A stretch of 64,000 bases of DNA from Microlunatus antarcticus (GTDB lineage Bacteria; Actinomycetota; Actinomycetes; Propionibacteriales; Propionibacteriaceae). Every line of letters begins with the position of its first letter. Within the stretch, counting starts at the first letter, position 1. This document shows positions 25,932-35,149 of this stretch, in pieces. Position numbers and translations under genes: made by a program. The stretch spans positions 3,596,001 to 3,660,000 of the forward strand of contig NZ_JACHZG010000001.1 in assembly GCF_014193425.1 (NCBI RefSeq), written 5' to 3'. A model generated the notes under the pieces. The model saw only the letters and a list, made by a program, of their open reading frames with translations, was not told the DNA's origin and did no database searches.

Positions 25932-27569
25932 ATGAGCGAGGACGTCACGAGCGCGATCACGAGCGAGGAGCCACCGGTCCTGCCGAACCGGGCCGTGCCC
26001 TTCTCGGAGGCCTTCAAGTCGTTCATAGCCCAGGGCTGGGCCCCGTACCCCGCGGAGCTGCCCGAGCCGCTGCCCGCCACCGCCTCGACCGCCGCCCGCC
26101 GCGAGGCCCTGGGGGCGCAGTTCCCGGGCGAGCGGCTGGTGATCGGCGCCGGCGGGCCCGAGGTGCGGTCGAACGACACCGACTACCGCTTCCGACCGCA
26201 CTCGGCCTTCGCCCACCTCACCGGCCTCGGCACCGACCGCGAGCCGGACGCGGTGCTCGTGCTCGAGCCCACCGACCCGCAGGCCGGCGGCACCGGGAGC
26301 GACGGCGGGACCCGCGGCAGCCACGACGCGACGCTCTACTTCAAGCCGCGTGCGCCGCGCGACTCGTCGGAGTTCTACGCCGACGCGCGCTACGGCGAGA
26401 TGTGGGTGGGCGTCCGGCCCTCGCTCGAGGAGATGTCCGCGTTGACCGGCCTGCGCACCGCGCCCGTCGACGAGCTCGAGGCGCACCTGCGCAAGGACGC
26501 CGACACGATCGGCGTCCGGGCCAACCGGGCAGACCTGACGACGGAGCTGCAGGCGGTGCTGGCCGAGGTGGCTCCGCTGGCCGCCCCCGCGGCCGTGGCG
26601 GACGGCGAGGCCGAGGTCACGGACCAGGCCAAGGTCGAGGCGAAGACCCGCGACGCCGAGCTGATGACGGCGCTGAGCGAGCTGCGCCTGGTGAAGGACG
26701 CGTACGAGGCCGACGAGATGCGCGAGGCGTGCACGCTCACCGGTGCCGGCTTCGAGGCCGTCGTGGCCGACCTGCCGCGCGCCGCCGCCGCCGGTCGGGG
26801 CGAGCGCTGGGTCGAGGGGGTGTTCGGCCTGCACGCGCGCCACGTCGGCAACGCGGTCGGCTACGACACCATCGCCGCCGCCGGCGACCACGCCTGCACG
26901 CTGCACTGGATCCGTAACGACGGGGACCTGCGGATGGGCGACCTGCTGCTGCTCGACGCCGGCGTGGAGCTCGACTCCCTCTACACCGCCGACGTGACGC
27001 GGACGCTGCCCGTGTCGGGGACGTTCAGCGAGCCGCAGCGCCGGGTGTACGAGGCGGTCCTCGCGGCGCAGGAGGCCGGCATCGCCGCCGCACAGCCGGG
27101 CGCCACGTTCGCCGAGGTGCACCGCGCGTCGATCCGCGTCATCGCCGAGCACCTCGACGCCTGGGGCCTGCTGCCCGTGCCGCTGGAGGAGGCGCTCTCG
27201 GAGGAGGGCGGCCAGCACCGCCGCTGGATGCCGCACGGCACGTCGCACCACCTCGGCATCGACGTGCACGACTGCGCCGAGGCGCGGCGCGAGAACTACC
27301 GCGAGGGCGTCCTGGCCCCCGGCATGGTCATCACCGTGGAGCCGGGCCTGTACTTCAAGTCCGACGACGAGCTGGCCCCCGCCGAGCTGCGGGGCATCGG
27401 CGTCCGGATCGAGGACGACATCCTCATCACCGACGACGGCAACGAGAACCTGTCGGACCTGCTCCCGCGCACGGTCGCCGACGTCGAGGCGTGGATGGCC
27501 GACGTGTGGCACCGGCAGGCCGTGGCCCTGGCGAAGTCGGGTGAGCAGCCGGACGAGAACGGGCGGTGA
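25932..27569 (+). CDS. pepP: Xaa-Pro aminopeptidase (aminopeptidase P family)
   Basis: 545 aa metallopeptidase cleaving N-terminal residues before proline. The N-terminal creatinase-like domain (about 50-290) contains FAHLTGLGTDREPD. The pita-bread domain has the metal ligands: Asp in LLDAGVELDS, Asp in YTADVTRTLP, His in HGTSHHLGIDVHD, Glu in TVEPGLYF and Glu in GVRIEDDILI. ATG at 25932 is preceded by GAAGGGGAG at 6-8 bases; upstream in-frame ATGs lack this. A central charged stretch (about 215-245) looks like an insertion. Confidence 0.95.
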   Translation: MSEDVTSAITSEEPPVLPNRAVPFSEAFKSFIAQGWAPYPAELPEPLPATASTAARREALGAQFPGERLVIGAGGPEVRSNDTDYRFRPHSAFAHLTGLGTDREPDAVLVLEPTDPQAGGTGSDGGTRGSHDATLYFKPRAPRDSSEFYADARYGEMWVGVRPSLEEMSALTGLRTAPVDELEAHLRKDADTIGVRANRADLTTELQAVLAEVAPLAAPAAVADGEAEVTDQAKVEAKTRDAELMTALSELRLVKDAYEADEMREACTLTGAGFEAVVADLPRAAAAGRGERWVEGVFGLHARHVGNAVGYDTIAAAGDHACTLHWIRNDGDLRMGDLLLLDAGVELDSLYTADVTRTLPVSGTFSEPQRRVYEAVLAAQEAGIAAAQPGATFAEVHRASIRVIAEHLDAWGLLPVPLEEALSEEGGQHRRWMPHGTSHHLGIDVHDCAEARRENYREGVLAPGMVITVEPGLYFKSDDELAPAELRGIGVRIEDDILITDDGNENLSDLLPRTVADVEAWMADVWHRQAVALAKSGEQPDENGR

Positions 27570-27576
27570 GCGCGCG

Positions 27577-28683
27577 ATGACCACGATCCCCCAGCGCCGC
27601 TACCTGCCGGGCATCACGTCGCTGCCCGCGATCCCGGGCCTCAACCGCCGTACGGCCGAGCGCAAGCGGGCTCCCCTGGTCGAGGAGGAGGCCAGCTCGA
27701 TCGTCGCCTGGGCCTGGTACGTCGACGGCGTCCGTCGCCCGGCCGAGAGCCTCACCCAGGCCGCGCGGAGCGCGCAGGACGGGGAGGGCTTCGTCTGGCT
27801 CGGGCTCAAGGACCCGGGCAACGACGACCTGGAGGCGCTCTCCTCGCAGTTCGCGCTGCACCCGCTGGCGATCGAGGACGCGGTCAACGGCCACGACCGC
27901 TCCAAGCTGGAGACGTTCGGCGACGACCTCTTCATGGTCGTCTCGACGGTCGCGTACGTCGACCACGAGGAGATGACCGAGAACGCGGAGGTCGTCACGA
28001 CCGGCCAGGTGATGATCTTCCTCGGCGACCACTTCGTGATCACGGTCCGCCGCGGCGAGCACGCGCAGCTGAGCGCGCTGCGCCGGGCCCTGGAGGCTGA
28101 TCCGGAGCGGCTGTCCCGAGGTCCGTCCGAGGTGCTCTACGCGATCACCGACAAGATCATCGACGACTACATGGAGGTCGTCGACGAGATCGAGAAGGAC
28201 GTCGACGAGGTCGAGAGCGCGGTCTTCGCCCGCGGCGGCTCGCACGAGGTCGACCGCGTCTACCAGCTCAAGCGCGAGCTGATCGAGTTCAAGCGGTGCG
28301 TCCTGCCGCTGGGCGCGCCGCTGATGCGGCTGGCCACCCGCGAGCTGCCGGTCGTCCCGCCGCAGTCACGGGCGTACTTCCGCGAGCTGGCTGACCACCA
28401 CACCCAGGTGCGGGAGGCGGTCGCGTCCTTCGACGAGGTGCTGAGCTCGATCCTCCAAGCCGGGCTGGCCCGCGCGTCCGTCGCCGACAACGAGGACATG
28501 CGCAAGATCTCGGCCTGGGTCGCGATCATCGCGGTGCCGACCATGGCCGCCGGCATCTACGGCATGAACTTCGACAACATGCCCGAGCTGCACTGGCACT
28601 ACGGCTACTACATGTTCCTGGGCCTGATCACCGTGATCATGATCGCCCTCTACGCCGGCTTCAAGCGGAACCGCTGGCTGTAG
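27577..28683 (+). CDS. corA: CorA-family magnesium/cobalt transporter
   Basis: 368 aa. A large cytoplasmic alpha/beta domain and long helix (DKIIDDYMEVVDEIEKDVDEV) are followed by two C-terminal transmembrane helices (about 306-325 and 340-360). The selectivity motif YGMNF lies between them at about residue 328, and the tail is basic (KRNRWL). ATG at 27577, 7 bp after the peptidase stop, indicates a shared transcript. An actinobacterial corA also lies near the sigE region in Mycobacterium. Confidence 0.95.
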   Translation: MTTIPQRRYLPGITSLPAIPGLNRRTAERKRAPLVEEEASSIVAWAWYVDGVRRPAESLTQAARSAQDGEGFVWLGLKDPGNDDLEALSSQFALHPLAIEDAVNGHDRSKLETFGDDLFMVVSTVAYVDHEEMTENAEVVTTGQVMIFLGDHFVITVRRGEHAQLSALRRALEADPERLSRGPSEVLYAITDKIIDDYMEVVDEIEKDVDEVESAVFARGGSHEVDRVYQLKRELIEFKRCVLPLGAPLMRLATRELPVVPPQSRAYFRELADHHTQVREAVASFDEVLSSILQAGLARASVADNEDMRKISAWVAIIAVPTMAAGIYGMNFDNMPELHWHYGYYMFLGLITVIMIALYAGFKRNRWL

Positions 28684-28714
28684 GTCGCGCGCCAGGGCGC
28701 AGCCGTACGAGAAC

Positions 28715-28752
28715 GAGCCAGCCGCTCAGGTCGGGACCTGTGCGGCTGGCTC
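28715..28752. repeat. Hairpin repeat family B, copy 2
   Basis: GAGCCAGCCGCTCAGGTC and its near-complement (one mismatch) around a 2-base centre. The core CAGCCGC-CAGGTC matches copies at 16128 and 41811. It lies between the convergent corA and general stress protein genes, so it may terminate both. Confidence 0.75.
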
Positions 28753-28788
28753 TGGGGTGTGCGGCTCGGCGTGGCGCGGGCCGAGCGC

Positions 28789-29295
28789 CTACTCGAAGGC
28801 GGCGGCGCGGGCGCCCGGGAGCTTGAGCAGCATCTCGCGGGCCTGGGCCGCGACCTTGTGCTCGCAGAGGACCTCGTACTTGGTGGCGACGGTCTGCGTG
28901 ACGGACGTGAAGTCGCGGCGGCCGCGGCTGAGGGCGTAGCCGAGGGCGGCGAAGCCGATCCCCAGCACGATGCCGATGCCCAGCGCGACCAGGAACAGGG
29001 CGAGGAAGCTGCCGTTCTGGGGCAGGAAGATCAGCAGCACCAGCGCGACGAGCAGACCCGTCGAGAGGCCCGACTGCACGCCCTGCGCGACGACCGTGCT
29101 CCACGTGCGCCGTCCGAGCACCCGCTCGACGCTCTTGAGCTCGGTGCCGACGATCGCGAGGTTCTGCACCTCGAACTTCTCGTCGGAGAGGTAGTCGACG
29201 GCGCGCTGCGCCTCGTCGTAGGTGTTGTAGATCCCGACCGATTGCGGGAACTGGAGCTCGAAGAGCGAGCTGGGCTGCGGACGCGCGAACGACAT
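28789..29295 (-). CDS. General stress protein 17M-like membrane protein
   Basis: 168 aa. The N-terminus (about 20-60, VGIYNTYDEAQRAVDYLSDE ... FEVQNLAIVG) matches the GSP17M/YflT fold. Two transmembrane helices follow (about 78-96 and 101-122) and a C-terminal cytoplasmic tail (YEVLCEHKVAAQAREMLLKL). The ATG follows GAGGAGATC, a good ribosome site. Stress-linked by family; mechanism unknown. Confidence 0.82.
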   Translation of the reverse strand: MSFARPQPSSLFELQFPQSVGIYNTYDEAQRAVDYLSDEKFEVQNLAIVGTELKSVERVLGRRTWSTVVAQGVQSGLSTGLLVALVLLIFLPQNGSFLALFLVALGIGIVLGIGFAALGYALSRGRRDFTSVTQTVATKYEVLCEHKVAAQAREMLLKLPGARAAAFE

Positions 29296-29378
29296 GACGT
29301 GATCTCCTCGGGTGTGAGCGCCAAATCTACCGGTGTTCGCTGTCCGTCGACCATGCGTCTCCTGTGCGCCTCGCGGTC

Positions 29379-30917
29379 CTACCGCCGGTTGGCCAGAGCG
29401 ACGACGACCTCGTTCTCCACCGGTCGCGGGGTCGCGCCGGCGTAGTTGCTGAGCAGCGAGAACGCGTACCGACGACCGTCGCGCCCCGTGACGTAGCCGC
29501 TCAGGGCTGTCACCCCGGTGAGCGACCCCGTCTTGGCGTGCGCGTTGTTCGCCGCCCGGGTGCCGTTCATCCGGTGCCGGAGGGTGCCGCCGCCCAGGTG
29601 GCTGTCGACGCCGGCGACCGGGAGCCCGCGGTCGAAGGCCGGCCACCAGGGCTCGTCGCGCACCTTCGTCAGCACCGTGGTGAAGGCGATCGGCGTGATG
29701 CGGTCGCGCCGGCTCACCCCGGAACCGTCCGTGAGCGTGACGCCCTTCATCGGCGCACCGAGCTTCTTCATGTACGCCGTCGTCCGCGCGAGCCCGGCCG
29801 GCCAGCTGCCCGGCTTGCCGCCGAGGGTGCCCATCGTCTTGGTGAGCGCCTCGGCGTGCAGGTTGTTCGACAGCTTGAGGAACGGGACCAGCAGGTCGGA
29901 CAGGGTCATCGAGGTGTCGCGCGCGACCCGGGTGCGCTTCGTCGCCGGCGTCGTGCCGAGCTTCGTCCCGCCCGCGATGTCGATCTTCTGCCGCTTCAGC
30001 TCCTCGCGGAAGACCGCCGCCGCGTACAGCTCGGGCTTGTCCACCGTGACCAGGCCCGACCACGTCGCGCCCGCCCGCACGTGCCCGCGGACGGTGATCG
30101 CGTTCCCGCCGAGCTTGCGGGAGAGCGACACGCTCGTCGAGCCGGTGGTCGAGGCGCTGTTGACCAGGCTCACGTACTTCTTGGCGATCCCCGGCGTGGT
30201 GCTGAGCTTGGGCTTGCTCCCGCGGCTGCCGCCCTTGACCTTGACGATCACCGTGCCGCTGTCGTAGTCGGCGTTCGGCGCGACCGTCAGCGCGGCCGTC
30301 TGCGCGGCGTAGTAGGACGAGGCGTACGAGGTGAACCAGCCCGGGTTGTAGCGCTGGTCGTCGAAGAAGCTGCCGTCCGCCACGATCTTGCCCGTGATCC
30401 GCGTGATGCCCGCGGCCCGGACCTTCGCCGCCAGGGCCTTGTAGTCGGACTGCCGGCTGGTCGGGTCGCCGTGGCCGACGAGGTAGAGCGAGCCGTCCAG
30501 CACGCCGTCGGTCACGGTGCCGCGGCGGACGACGTCGGTGGTGAAGCGGTAGTCCGGGCCGAGCTCGTGCATGGCCGCGACCGCGGTCAGGATCTTGGTG
30601 TTGGAGGCCGGCATGCTCGCGCTGGTCGAGCGGCGGCTGTAGACGGCGGCCCCGGTCTCGGCGTCGAGCACCGAGACGTCGGTCTCCGTCTTGCTGCGGG
30701 AGTCGTTCAGGATCGAGGACAGCGTGCTGCTGAGGCTCGCCCTCGCCGCTGCGCCCGCGTCCGTCGCGACGTCGGCGGCCGGGGCCGTGACGACCGGTGC
30801 GGCCTGCGCCGGGTGACCCAGCGCGACCGGGGCGGCGAGCGCCAGGGCGGCCACCGCCGCAAGCGTGGCGCGGCGTACGGCGCGCGGACGCGGGTGGACG
30901 GTCGTGGACACGGGCAT
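29379..30917 (-). CDS. dacB: D-alanyl-D-alanine carboxypeptidase/endopeptidase (PBP4, peptidase S13)
   Basis: 512 aa secreted peptidoglycan hydrolase. Signal peptide (about 1-40, ending AQAAP), then the three penicillin-binding motifs in order: SxxK as SNTK (in SMPASNTKILTAVAAM), SxN as SNN (LKLSNNLHAEALTK) and KTG (AHAKTGSLTGVTALSG). Length and the wide spacing between SxxK and SxN fit S13/PBP4. ATG at 30917. Single gene; modifies cell-wall cross-links outside the membrane. Confidence 0.95.
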   Translation of the reverse strand: MPVSTTVHPRPRAVRRATLAAVAALALAAPVALGHPAQAAPVVTAPAADVATDAGAAARASLSSTLSSILNDSRSKTETDVSVLDAETGAAVYSRRSTSASMPASNTKILTAVAAMHELGPDYRFTTDVVRRGTVTDGVLDGSLYLVGHGDPTSRQSDYKALAAKVRAAGITRITGKIVADGSFFDDQRYNPGWFTSYASSYYAAQTAALTVAPNADYDSGTVIVKVKGGSRGSKPKLSTTPGIAKKYVSLVNSASTTGSTSVSLSRKLGGNAITVRGHVRAGATWSGLVTVDKPELYAAAVFREELKRQKIDIAGGTKLGTTPATKRTRVARDTSMTLSDLLVPFLKLSNNLHAEALTKTMGTLGGKPGSWPAGLARTTAYMKKLGAPMKGVTLTDGSGVSRRDRITPIAFTTVLTKVRDEPWWPAFDRGLPVAGVDSHLGGGTLRHRMNGTRAANNAHAKTGSLTGVTALSGYVTGRDGRRYAFSLLSNYAGATPRPVENEVVVALANRR

Positions 30918-31005
30918 GGTCGCCTCCGCAGCAGTGGGTCCCCGAGCCCGAGCACCTTAAGCCGCTCTCAGGGTCGCTGCCCAGAGGTCACTCTCGCCTC
31001 TGAAG

Positions 31006-31713
31006 TCACACTCGAGACTCGTCCTCGTTGGCGAAGACGCAGAACACGTTGCCCTCGACGTCGGCCAGCACGTCCCATGCGATCTCGTCGTCGCGCGCCC
31101 GCAGCAGGGTGGCCCCGGCCGCCAGCAGCTCGGACGTGGAGCCGACCACGTCCCAGTGCACGCGGTTCTTGACCCGTCGACGCTCGGGCACGGGGGTGAA
31201 GACGATCTCCCAGGGAGGTCCGTCGCCGCCCTCGAGCCAGACGTTCTCGCCGTCGTCCTGCACCTCGACCCCGAACCGGTCGGCCCACCACGCCGCCACC
31301 CGCTCGTGGTCGGAGCAGTCGACCACCAGCTCGTACAGCCGGTACGGCCGCAGGCGCTCGGGCGGTCGGACGAAGGCGCAGAGCTCCCCCGCCTGGTCGT
31401 GCTCCAGCACCGTCCAGGGCTGGCGGTCGTCGACGACCCGGGCGCCCGCCGCGACCACGTCCTCGACCGAGGCCACGTGCACGTCGAGGTGCACCCGGTT
31501 CTTGACGGTGCGCTCCTCGGGCACGAGGTTGAGCCAGACAGCGTGCTGCGGGTCGCCGTCGCCGAGCCGGAGCACCCGTTCGCGCCGTTCCTCCTCGCGC
31601 AGGCCGAGCAGCGGCCCCAGGAACGTCGCCGCCGCGTCCAGGTCGGTCACGTCCACGCAGAGGTCCTTGTACGCGACGCGAGCCGACTCCGTACGACCCC
31701 GGGTCTCCGGCAC
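31006..31713 (-). CDS. Two-domain VOC (glyoxalase-like) protein
   Basis: 235 aa with two tandem glyoxalase/bleomycin-resistance-like folds. Each has the marks of the actinobacterial Glyoxalase_6 type: RVAYKDLCVDVTDLDAAATF ... KNRVHLDVHV, and RLYELVVDCSDHERVAAWWA ... KNRVHWDVVG. The repeated VKNRVHxDV motif shows internal duplication. GTG at 31713 has AAAGG 11 bases upstream; TTG at 31725 is another option with the site too close. Ligand unknown. Confidence 0.85.
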   Translation of the reverse strand: MPETRGRTESARVAYKDLCVDVTDLDAAATFLGPLLGLREEERRERVLRLGDGDPQHAVWLNLVPEERTVKNRVHLDVHVASVEDVVAAGARVVDDRQPWTVLEHDQAGELCAFVRPPERLRPYRLYELVVDCSDHERVAAWWADRFGVEVQDDGENVWLEGGDGPPWEIVFTPVPERRRVKNRVHWDVVGSTSELLAAGATLLRARDDEIAWDVLADVEGNVFCVFANEDESRV

Positions 31714-31818
31714 GATGATCAACACCTTTCATGATCAGCAGGACGTCGACCCGGTCCCGCGCGGGGGTCCGCATGGTCGTCGGGCGGCAGATCTCCCGGC
31801 GAGGACGATAATCGGCGC

Positions 31819-33147
31819 GTGGCGTCCGCGAACTCGAGCACGATCTTCGTCTCACGCATCCGTGGCCTGCCGGTCCTCGACGCGTCGGGCGACCAGGTCG
31901 GGCGGCTGCGCGACGTCCTCGTGCAGCGTCGGGCCGGGATGCTCGCGCCCCGGGTCAAGGGGCTGGTCGTCGAGCTCTTCGCCCGGCACCGCATCTTCAT
32001 CCCGATGGTCCGCACGTCGAGCATCGACGCCCTCCAGGTCGTCATCACCGGTGTGGTCAACACCCGGCGCTTCGAGCGGCGCGACTCGGAGACGCTGGTG
32101 ATCGACGACCTCTTCGACCTCACCGTCGACCGCCTCGACCACGTCGGCAAGGCCGTGATCTTCGACGTCGCGATCCAGCCCGTCCGCAGCCACGACTGGG
32201 AGCTCTCCCAGGTCGCGCTGCGCGACGTCGGGGTCGCCCGCCGCTTCGGGCGCCCGGGGAACGTGACGATCGTCGACTGGCGCGACATCCGCCTGCCGGG
32301 GACCGCGAGCGGGCAGGGCACCGAGCAGCTGCTCGCCCAGCTCGAGGACATGAAGGCCGCCGACGTCGCGCGCGAGCTGCACGAGATGACGCCGGAGCGG
32401 CGCAACGAGGTGGCCTCCGCGCTCGACGACACCAAGCTCGCCGACGCGCTCGAGGAGCTGCCGGAGGACGAGCAGGTCTCCCTGATCTCCTCCCTCGACG
32501 CCGACCGGGCCGCCGACGTCCTCGAGGAGATGGACCCCGACGACGCCGCGGACCTGATCAACGAGCTGACCCCCGACATGGCCGAGGTGCTGCTCCAGCG
32601 GATGGAGCCGGACGAGGCGCGCGACGTCCGCCGGCTGCTCAGCTACAGCGAGTTCACCGCGGGCGGCATGATGACGCCCGAGCCGGTCGTGCTGCCCCCC
32701 GACGCCACCGTGGCCGACGCGCTGGCGCGGATCCGCGAGCCGAACCTGACGCCCGCCCTGGCCTGCATGGCCTTCGTCTGCCGCTCGCCCCTGGAGACGC
32801 CGACCGGTCGCTACATCGGCGCGGTGCACTTCCAGCGCCTGCTGCGCGAGCCGCCCTCGACGCTGGTCTCGGCGATCGTCGACACCGACATCGAGCCGGT
32901 CAGCGTCAACGCCGGCCTGCACGCCGTGAGCCGCTACTTCGCCACGTACAACCTGGTGAACGCCCCCGTGGTCGACGGCGACCACCGCCTCATCGGCGCC
33001 ATCACCGTCGACGACGTGCTCGACCACGCGCTCCCGGCCGACTGGCGGGGCAACCAGCTGGACGCGCCGTCGCAGGAGGCGACGCACGACGACCAGCGCG
33101 CCACCGCGCCCCGGGCCGGGCGGGCGGTGACGCGTGGCCAGGGCTGA
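31819..33147 (+). CDS. MgtE N-domain / CBS protein without membrane domain
   Basis: 442 aa. Order: PRC-barrel-like N-terminal region (about 10-165, SRIRGLPVLDASGDQVGRLRD), MgtE intracellular N domain (about 175-290, repeated EELPEDEQVSLISSLDADRA and MDPDDAADLINEL), then two CBS motifs (about 295-420, GGMMTPEPVVLPPDATVADA and LIGAITVDDVLDHAL). There are no transmembrane helices, so it is not itself a transporter; it may sense Mg2+ or nucleotides. GTG start at 31819. The next gene (DUF1003) overlaps it by 14 bp, a conserved actinobacterial pairing. Confidence 0.9.
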   Translation: MASANSSTIFVSRIRGLPVLDASGDQVGRLRDVLVQRRAGMLAPRVKGLVVELFARHRIFIPMVRTSSIDALQVVITGVVNTRRFERRDSETLVIDDLFDLTVDRLDHVGKAVIFDVAIQPVRSHDWELSQVALRDVGVARRFGRPGNVTIVDWRDIRLPGTASGQGTEQLLAQLEDMKAADVARELHEMTPERRNEVASALDDTKLADALEELPEDEQVSLISSLDADRAADVLEEMDPDDAADLINELTPDMAEVLLQRMEPDEARDVRRLLSYSEFTAGGMMTPEPVVLPPDATVADALARIREPNLTPALACMAFVCRSPLETPTGRYIGAVHFQRLLREPPSTLVSAIVDTDIEPVSVNAGLHAVSRYFATYNLVNAPVVDGDHRLIGAITVDDVLDHALPADWRGNQLDAPSQEATHDDQRATAPRAGRAVTRGQG

Positions 33148-33775
33148 GCGCGACGGCGACCGCGGCACCAGCCGCGAGCAGCAGCGCCTGAACACCCCGG
33201 GCCGGGTGACGCGCTCGGTCCTGCCGACGGTGCGCTGGGACCGCGACGCGTTCGGCAAGTTCGCGGAGAGCTTCGCGCGCTTCATGGGGACGGCGAAGTT
33301 CCTCATCGGGATGACCGTCATCATCATCCTGTGGGTCCTGTGGAACGTGCCCTTCGGCCCCGACCGGCCGCGCTTCGACGAGTACCCCTTCATCTTCCTG
33401 ACCCTGATGCTGTCCCTGCAGGCCTCGTACGCCGCACCGCTGATCCTGCTCGCTCAGAACCGCACCGAGGCCCGCGACCGCGTCGCCCTGGAGGCCGACC
33501 GCGAGCAGACGGCGCAGAGCCGGGCGGACATGGACTTCCTCGCCCGCGAGATCGCCGGCCTGCGGATGTCGGTCGGTGAGCTGGCGACCCGCGACTTCCT
33601 GCGCGGCGAGCTGCGCAACGAGCTCCGGGCGATCATCGACGAGCTCGACGCCGACGAGGACGACGACGGCGCCGACCAGCTGAACCGCCCCGACCGGCGC
33701 GGCAGCAACGGGAACCGCCGCGAGAGCCTCGCCCGCGACACCGGTCGGCGCACCGACGGTGCTCGGTCGCGCTGA
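33134..33775 (+). CDS. DUF1003 membrane protein
   Basis: 213 aa. Basic N-terminus, two transmembrane helices (about 56-75 and 88-110, FLIGMTVIIILWVLWNVPFG and FIFLTLMLSLQASYAAPLIL), then AQNRTEARDRVALEADREQ, the DUF1003 signature, and a charged Asp-rich C-terminus. The GTG start lies inside the 3' end of the MgtE/CBS gene, so the two are probably coupled; a joint role in cation homeostasis is inferred. Confidence 0.9.
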   Translation: MARAERDGDRGTSREQQRLNTPGRVTRSVLPTVRWDRDAFGKFAESFARFMGTAKFLIGMTVIIILWVLWNVPFGPDRPRFDEYPFIFLTLMLSLQASYAAPLILLAQNRTEARDRVALEADREQTAQSRADMDFLAREIAGLRMSVGELATRDFLRGELRNELRAIIDELDADEDDDGADQLNRPDRRGSNGNRRESLARDTGRRTDGARSR

Positions 33776-33811
33776 CCAGGCACGCCGCACGCCGACCTAG
33801 GCTTGGGCGTC

Positions 33812-34975
33812 ATGAGCACCACCACGGCTGAGCACCCGCTCGTCCCCCGCGTCCGCGCCGCGCTGCACGGGGTCAACGACCCCGAGATCCGCCGCCCGAT
33901 CACCGAGCTCGGGATGGTCGACACCCTCGACGTCGACGCCTCCGGGCGCGCCCGCGTCCGGATCCTGCTCACCGTCTCCGGGTGCCCGATGAAGGAGACG
34001 CTGACGCGCGACGTCACCGCCGCCGCCCTGGCCGTCGAGGGCATCAGCGGGGTCGACGTCGACCTCGGGGTGATGAGCGACGAGCAGCGCGGCGCCCTGC
34101 GCGACGTGCTCAAGGGCGGGACGCCTGACCGCGAGATCCCCTTCGCCCAGCCCGGCTCCCTGACCAAGGTCATCGCCGTCGCCTCCGGCAAGGGCGGGGT
34201 CGGCAAGTCCTCGGTCACGGTCAACCTGGCGCTCGCGCTGGCCCGCAAGGGTCACCTCGTCGGGGTGCTGGACGCCGACATCTACGGCCACTCGGTGCCC
34301 GCGATGCTCGGGGTCGCCGACTCCCGGCCGACCGCGGTCGAGGACATGATCATGCCGGTCCCGACCCAGGGTCTCAAGGTCATCTCCATCGGCATGCTCA
34401 AGCCCAAGCGCGACCAGGTCGTCGCCTGGCGCGGCCCGATCCTCGACCGGGCCCTGACCCAGATGCTGGCCGACGTCTACTGGGGCGACCTCGACTACCT
34501 GCTGCTCGACCTCCCGCCGGGCACCGGCGACGTGGCGATCTCGCTCGGGCAGAAGCTCCCGAACGCCGAGGTCCTCGTCGTCACCACCCCGCAGCAGGCG
34601 GCCGCCGAGGTCGCCGAGCGCGCCGGGACGATGGCGTCGATGATGAACCAGCGCGTCATCGGGGTCGTCGAGAACATGTCCTACCTCGCCGTGACCTGCC
34701 CGCACTGCGGGGAGGAGCAGCGTCACGAGGTCTTCGGCTCCGGCGGCGGTGACGCGGTCGCCCAGGGCCTCACGATCCGCCTCGGCTACGACGTGCCCGT
34801 GCTCGCGCGCGTACCCCTCGACCCGGCCGTCCGTGCCAACGGCGACCTGGGCTCCCCCATCGTCGTCGAGGCGCCCGAGACCCCGGCCGCCAAGGCGCTC
34901 ATCGACCTCGCCGACGGCCTCGCCGCGCGCGGCCGCAACCTCCTGGGCCGTCAGCTGGGACTCTCGCCGGTCTGA
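33812..34975 (+). CDS. mrp: Mrp/NBP35-family Fe-S cluster carrier ATPase
   Basis: 387 aa. The N-terminal MIP18/DUF59 domain (about 5-95, VNDPEIRRPITELGMVDTL) is fused to a P-loop ATPase. Deviant Walker A SGKGGVGKSSVTVN, Walker B-like LLLDLPPGTGD and the C-terminal CPHC pair (LAVTCPHCGEE) that can bind a bridging [4Fe-4S] cluster are present. ATG at 33812 is preferred to TTG at 33803. Expected to load or transfer Fe-S clusters. Mrp also neighbours sigE-tatB in mycobacteria. Confidence 0.95.
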   Translation: MSTTTAEHPLVPRVRAALHGVNDPEIRRPITELGMVDTLDVDASGRARVRILLTVSGCPMKETLTRDVTAAALAVEGISGVDVDLGVMSDEQRGALRDVLKGGTPDREIPFAQPGSLTKVIAVASGKGGVGKSSVTVNLALALARKGHLVGVLDADIYGHSVPAMLGVADSRPTAVEDMIMPVPTQGLKVISIGMLKPKRDQVVAWRGPILDRALTQMLADVYWGDLDYLLLDLPPGTGDVAISLGQKLPNAEVLVVTTPQQAAAEVAERAGTMASMMNQRVIGVVENMSYLAVTCPHCGEEQRHEVFGSGGGDAVAQGLTIRLGYDVPVLARVPLDPAVRANGDLGSPIVVEAPETPAAKALIDLADGLAARGRNLLGRQLGLSPV

Positions 34976-35059
34976 GGGACGCCGTCGACGTCGTCCGCTC
35001 TACCTCCTCGAGTCAGCTCTACCCCCGCAGGTCCGTGCGCCGACGCGTTGAGGAGGAGC

Positions 35060-35089
35060 AGGTGACGACACGCTTCTCCGTCGTCACCT
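35060..35089. terminator. Bidirectional terminator hairpin between mrp and tatB
   Basis: AGGTGACGAC (35060-35069) pairs perfectly with GTCGTCACCT (35080-35089) across a 10-base loop, in the 174-bp gap between convergent mrp and tatB. No T-run on either side. Confidence 0.55.
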
Positions 35090-35149
35090 GAGACGACGAA
35101 AGCGTCGGACCAGAGCGCGGGCCGCGTCCGAGCGGAGCGAGGACAGAAG

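Noticed and set aside
29364-31172. 602-codon plus-strand open frame
   Set aside because: Antisense to the PBP4 gene with intact SxxK, SxN and KTG motifs.
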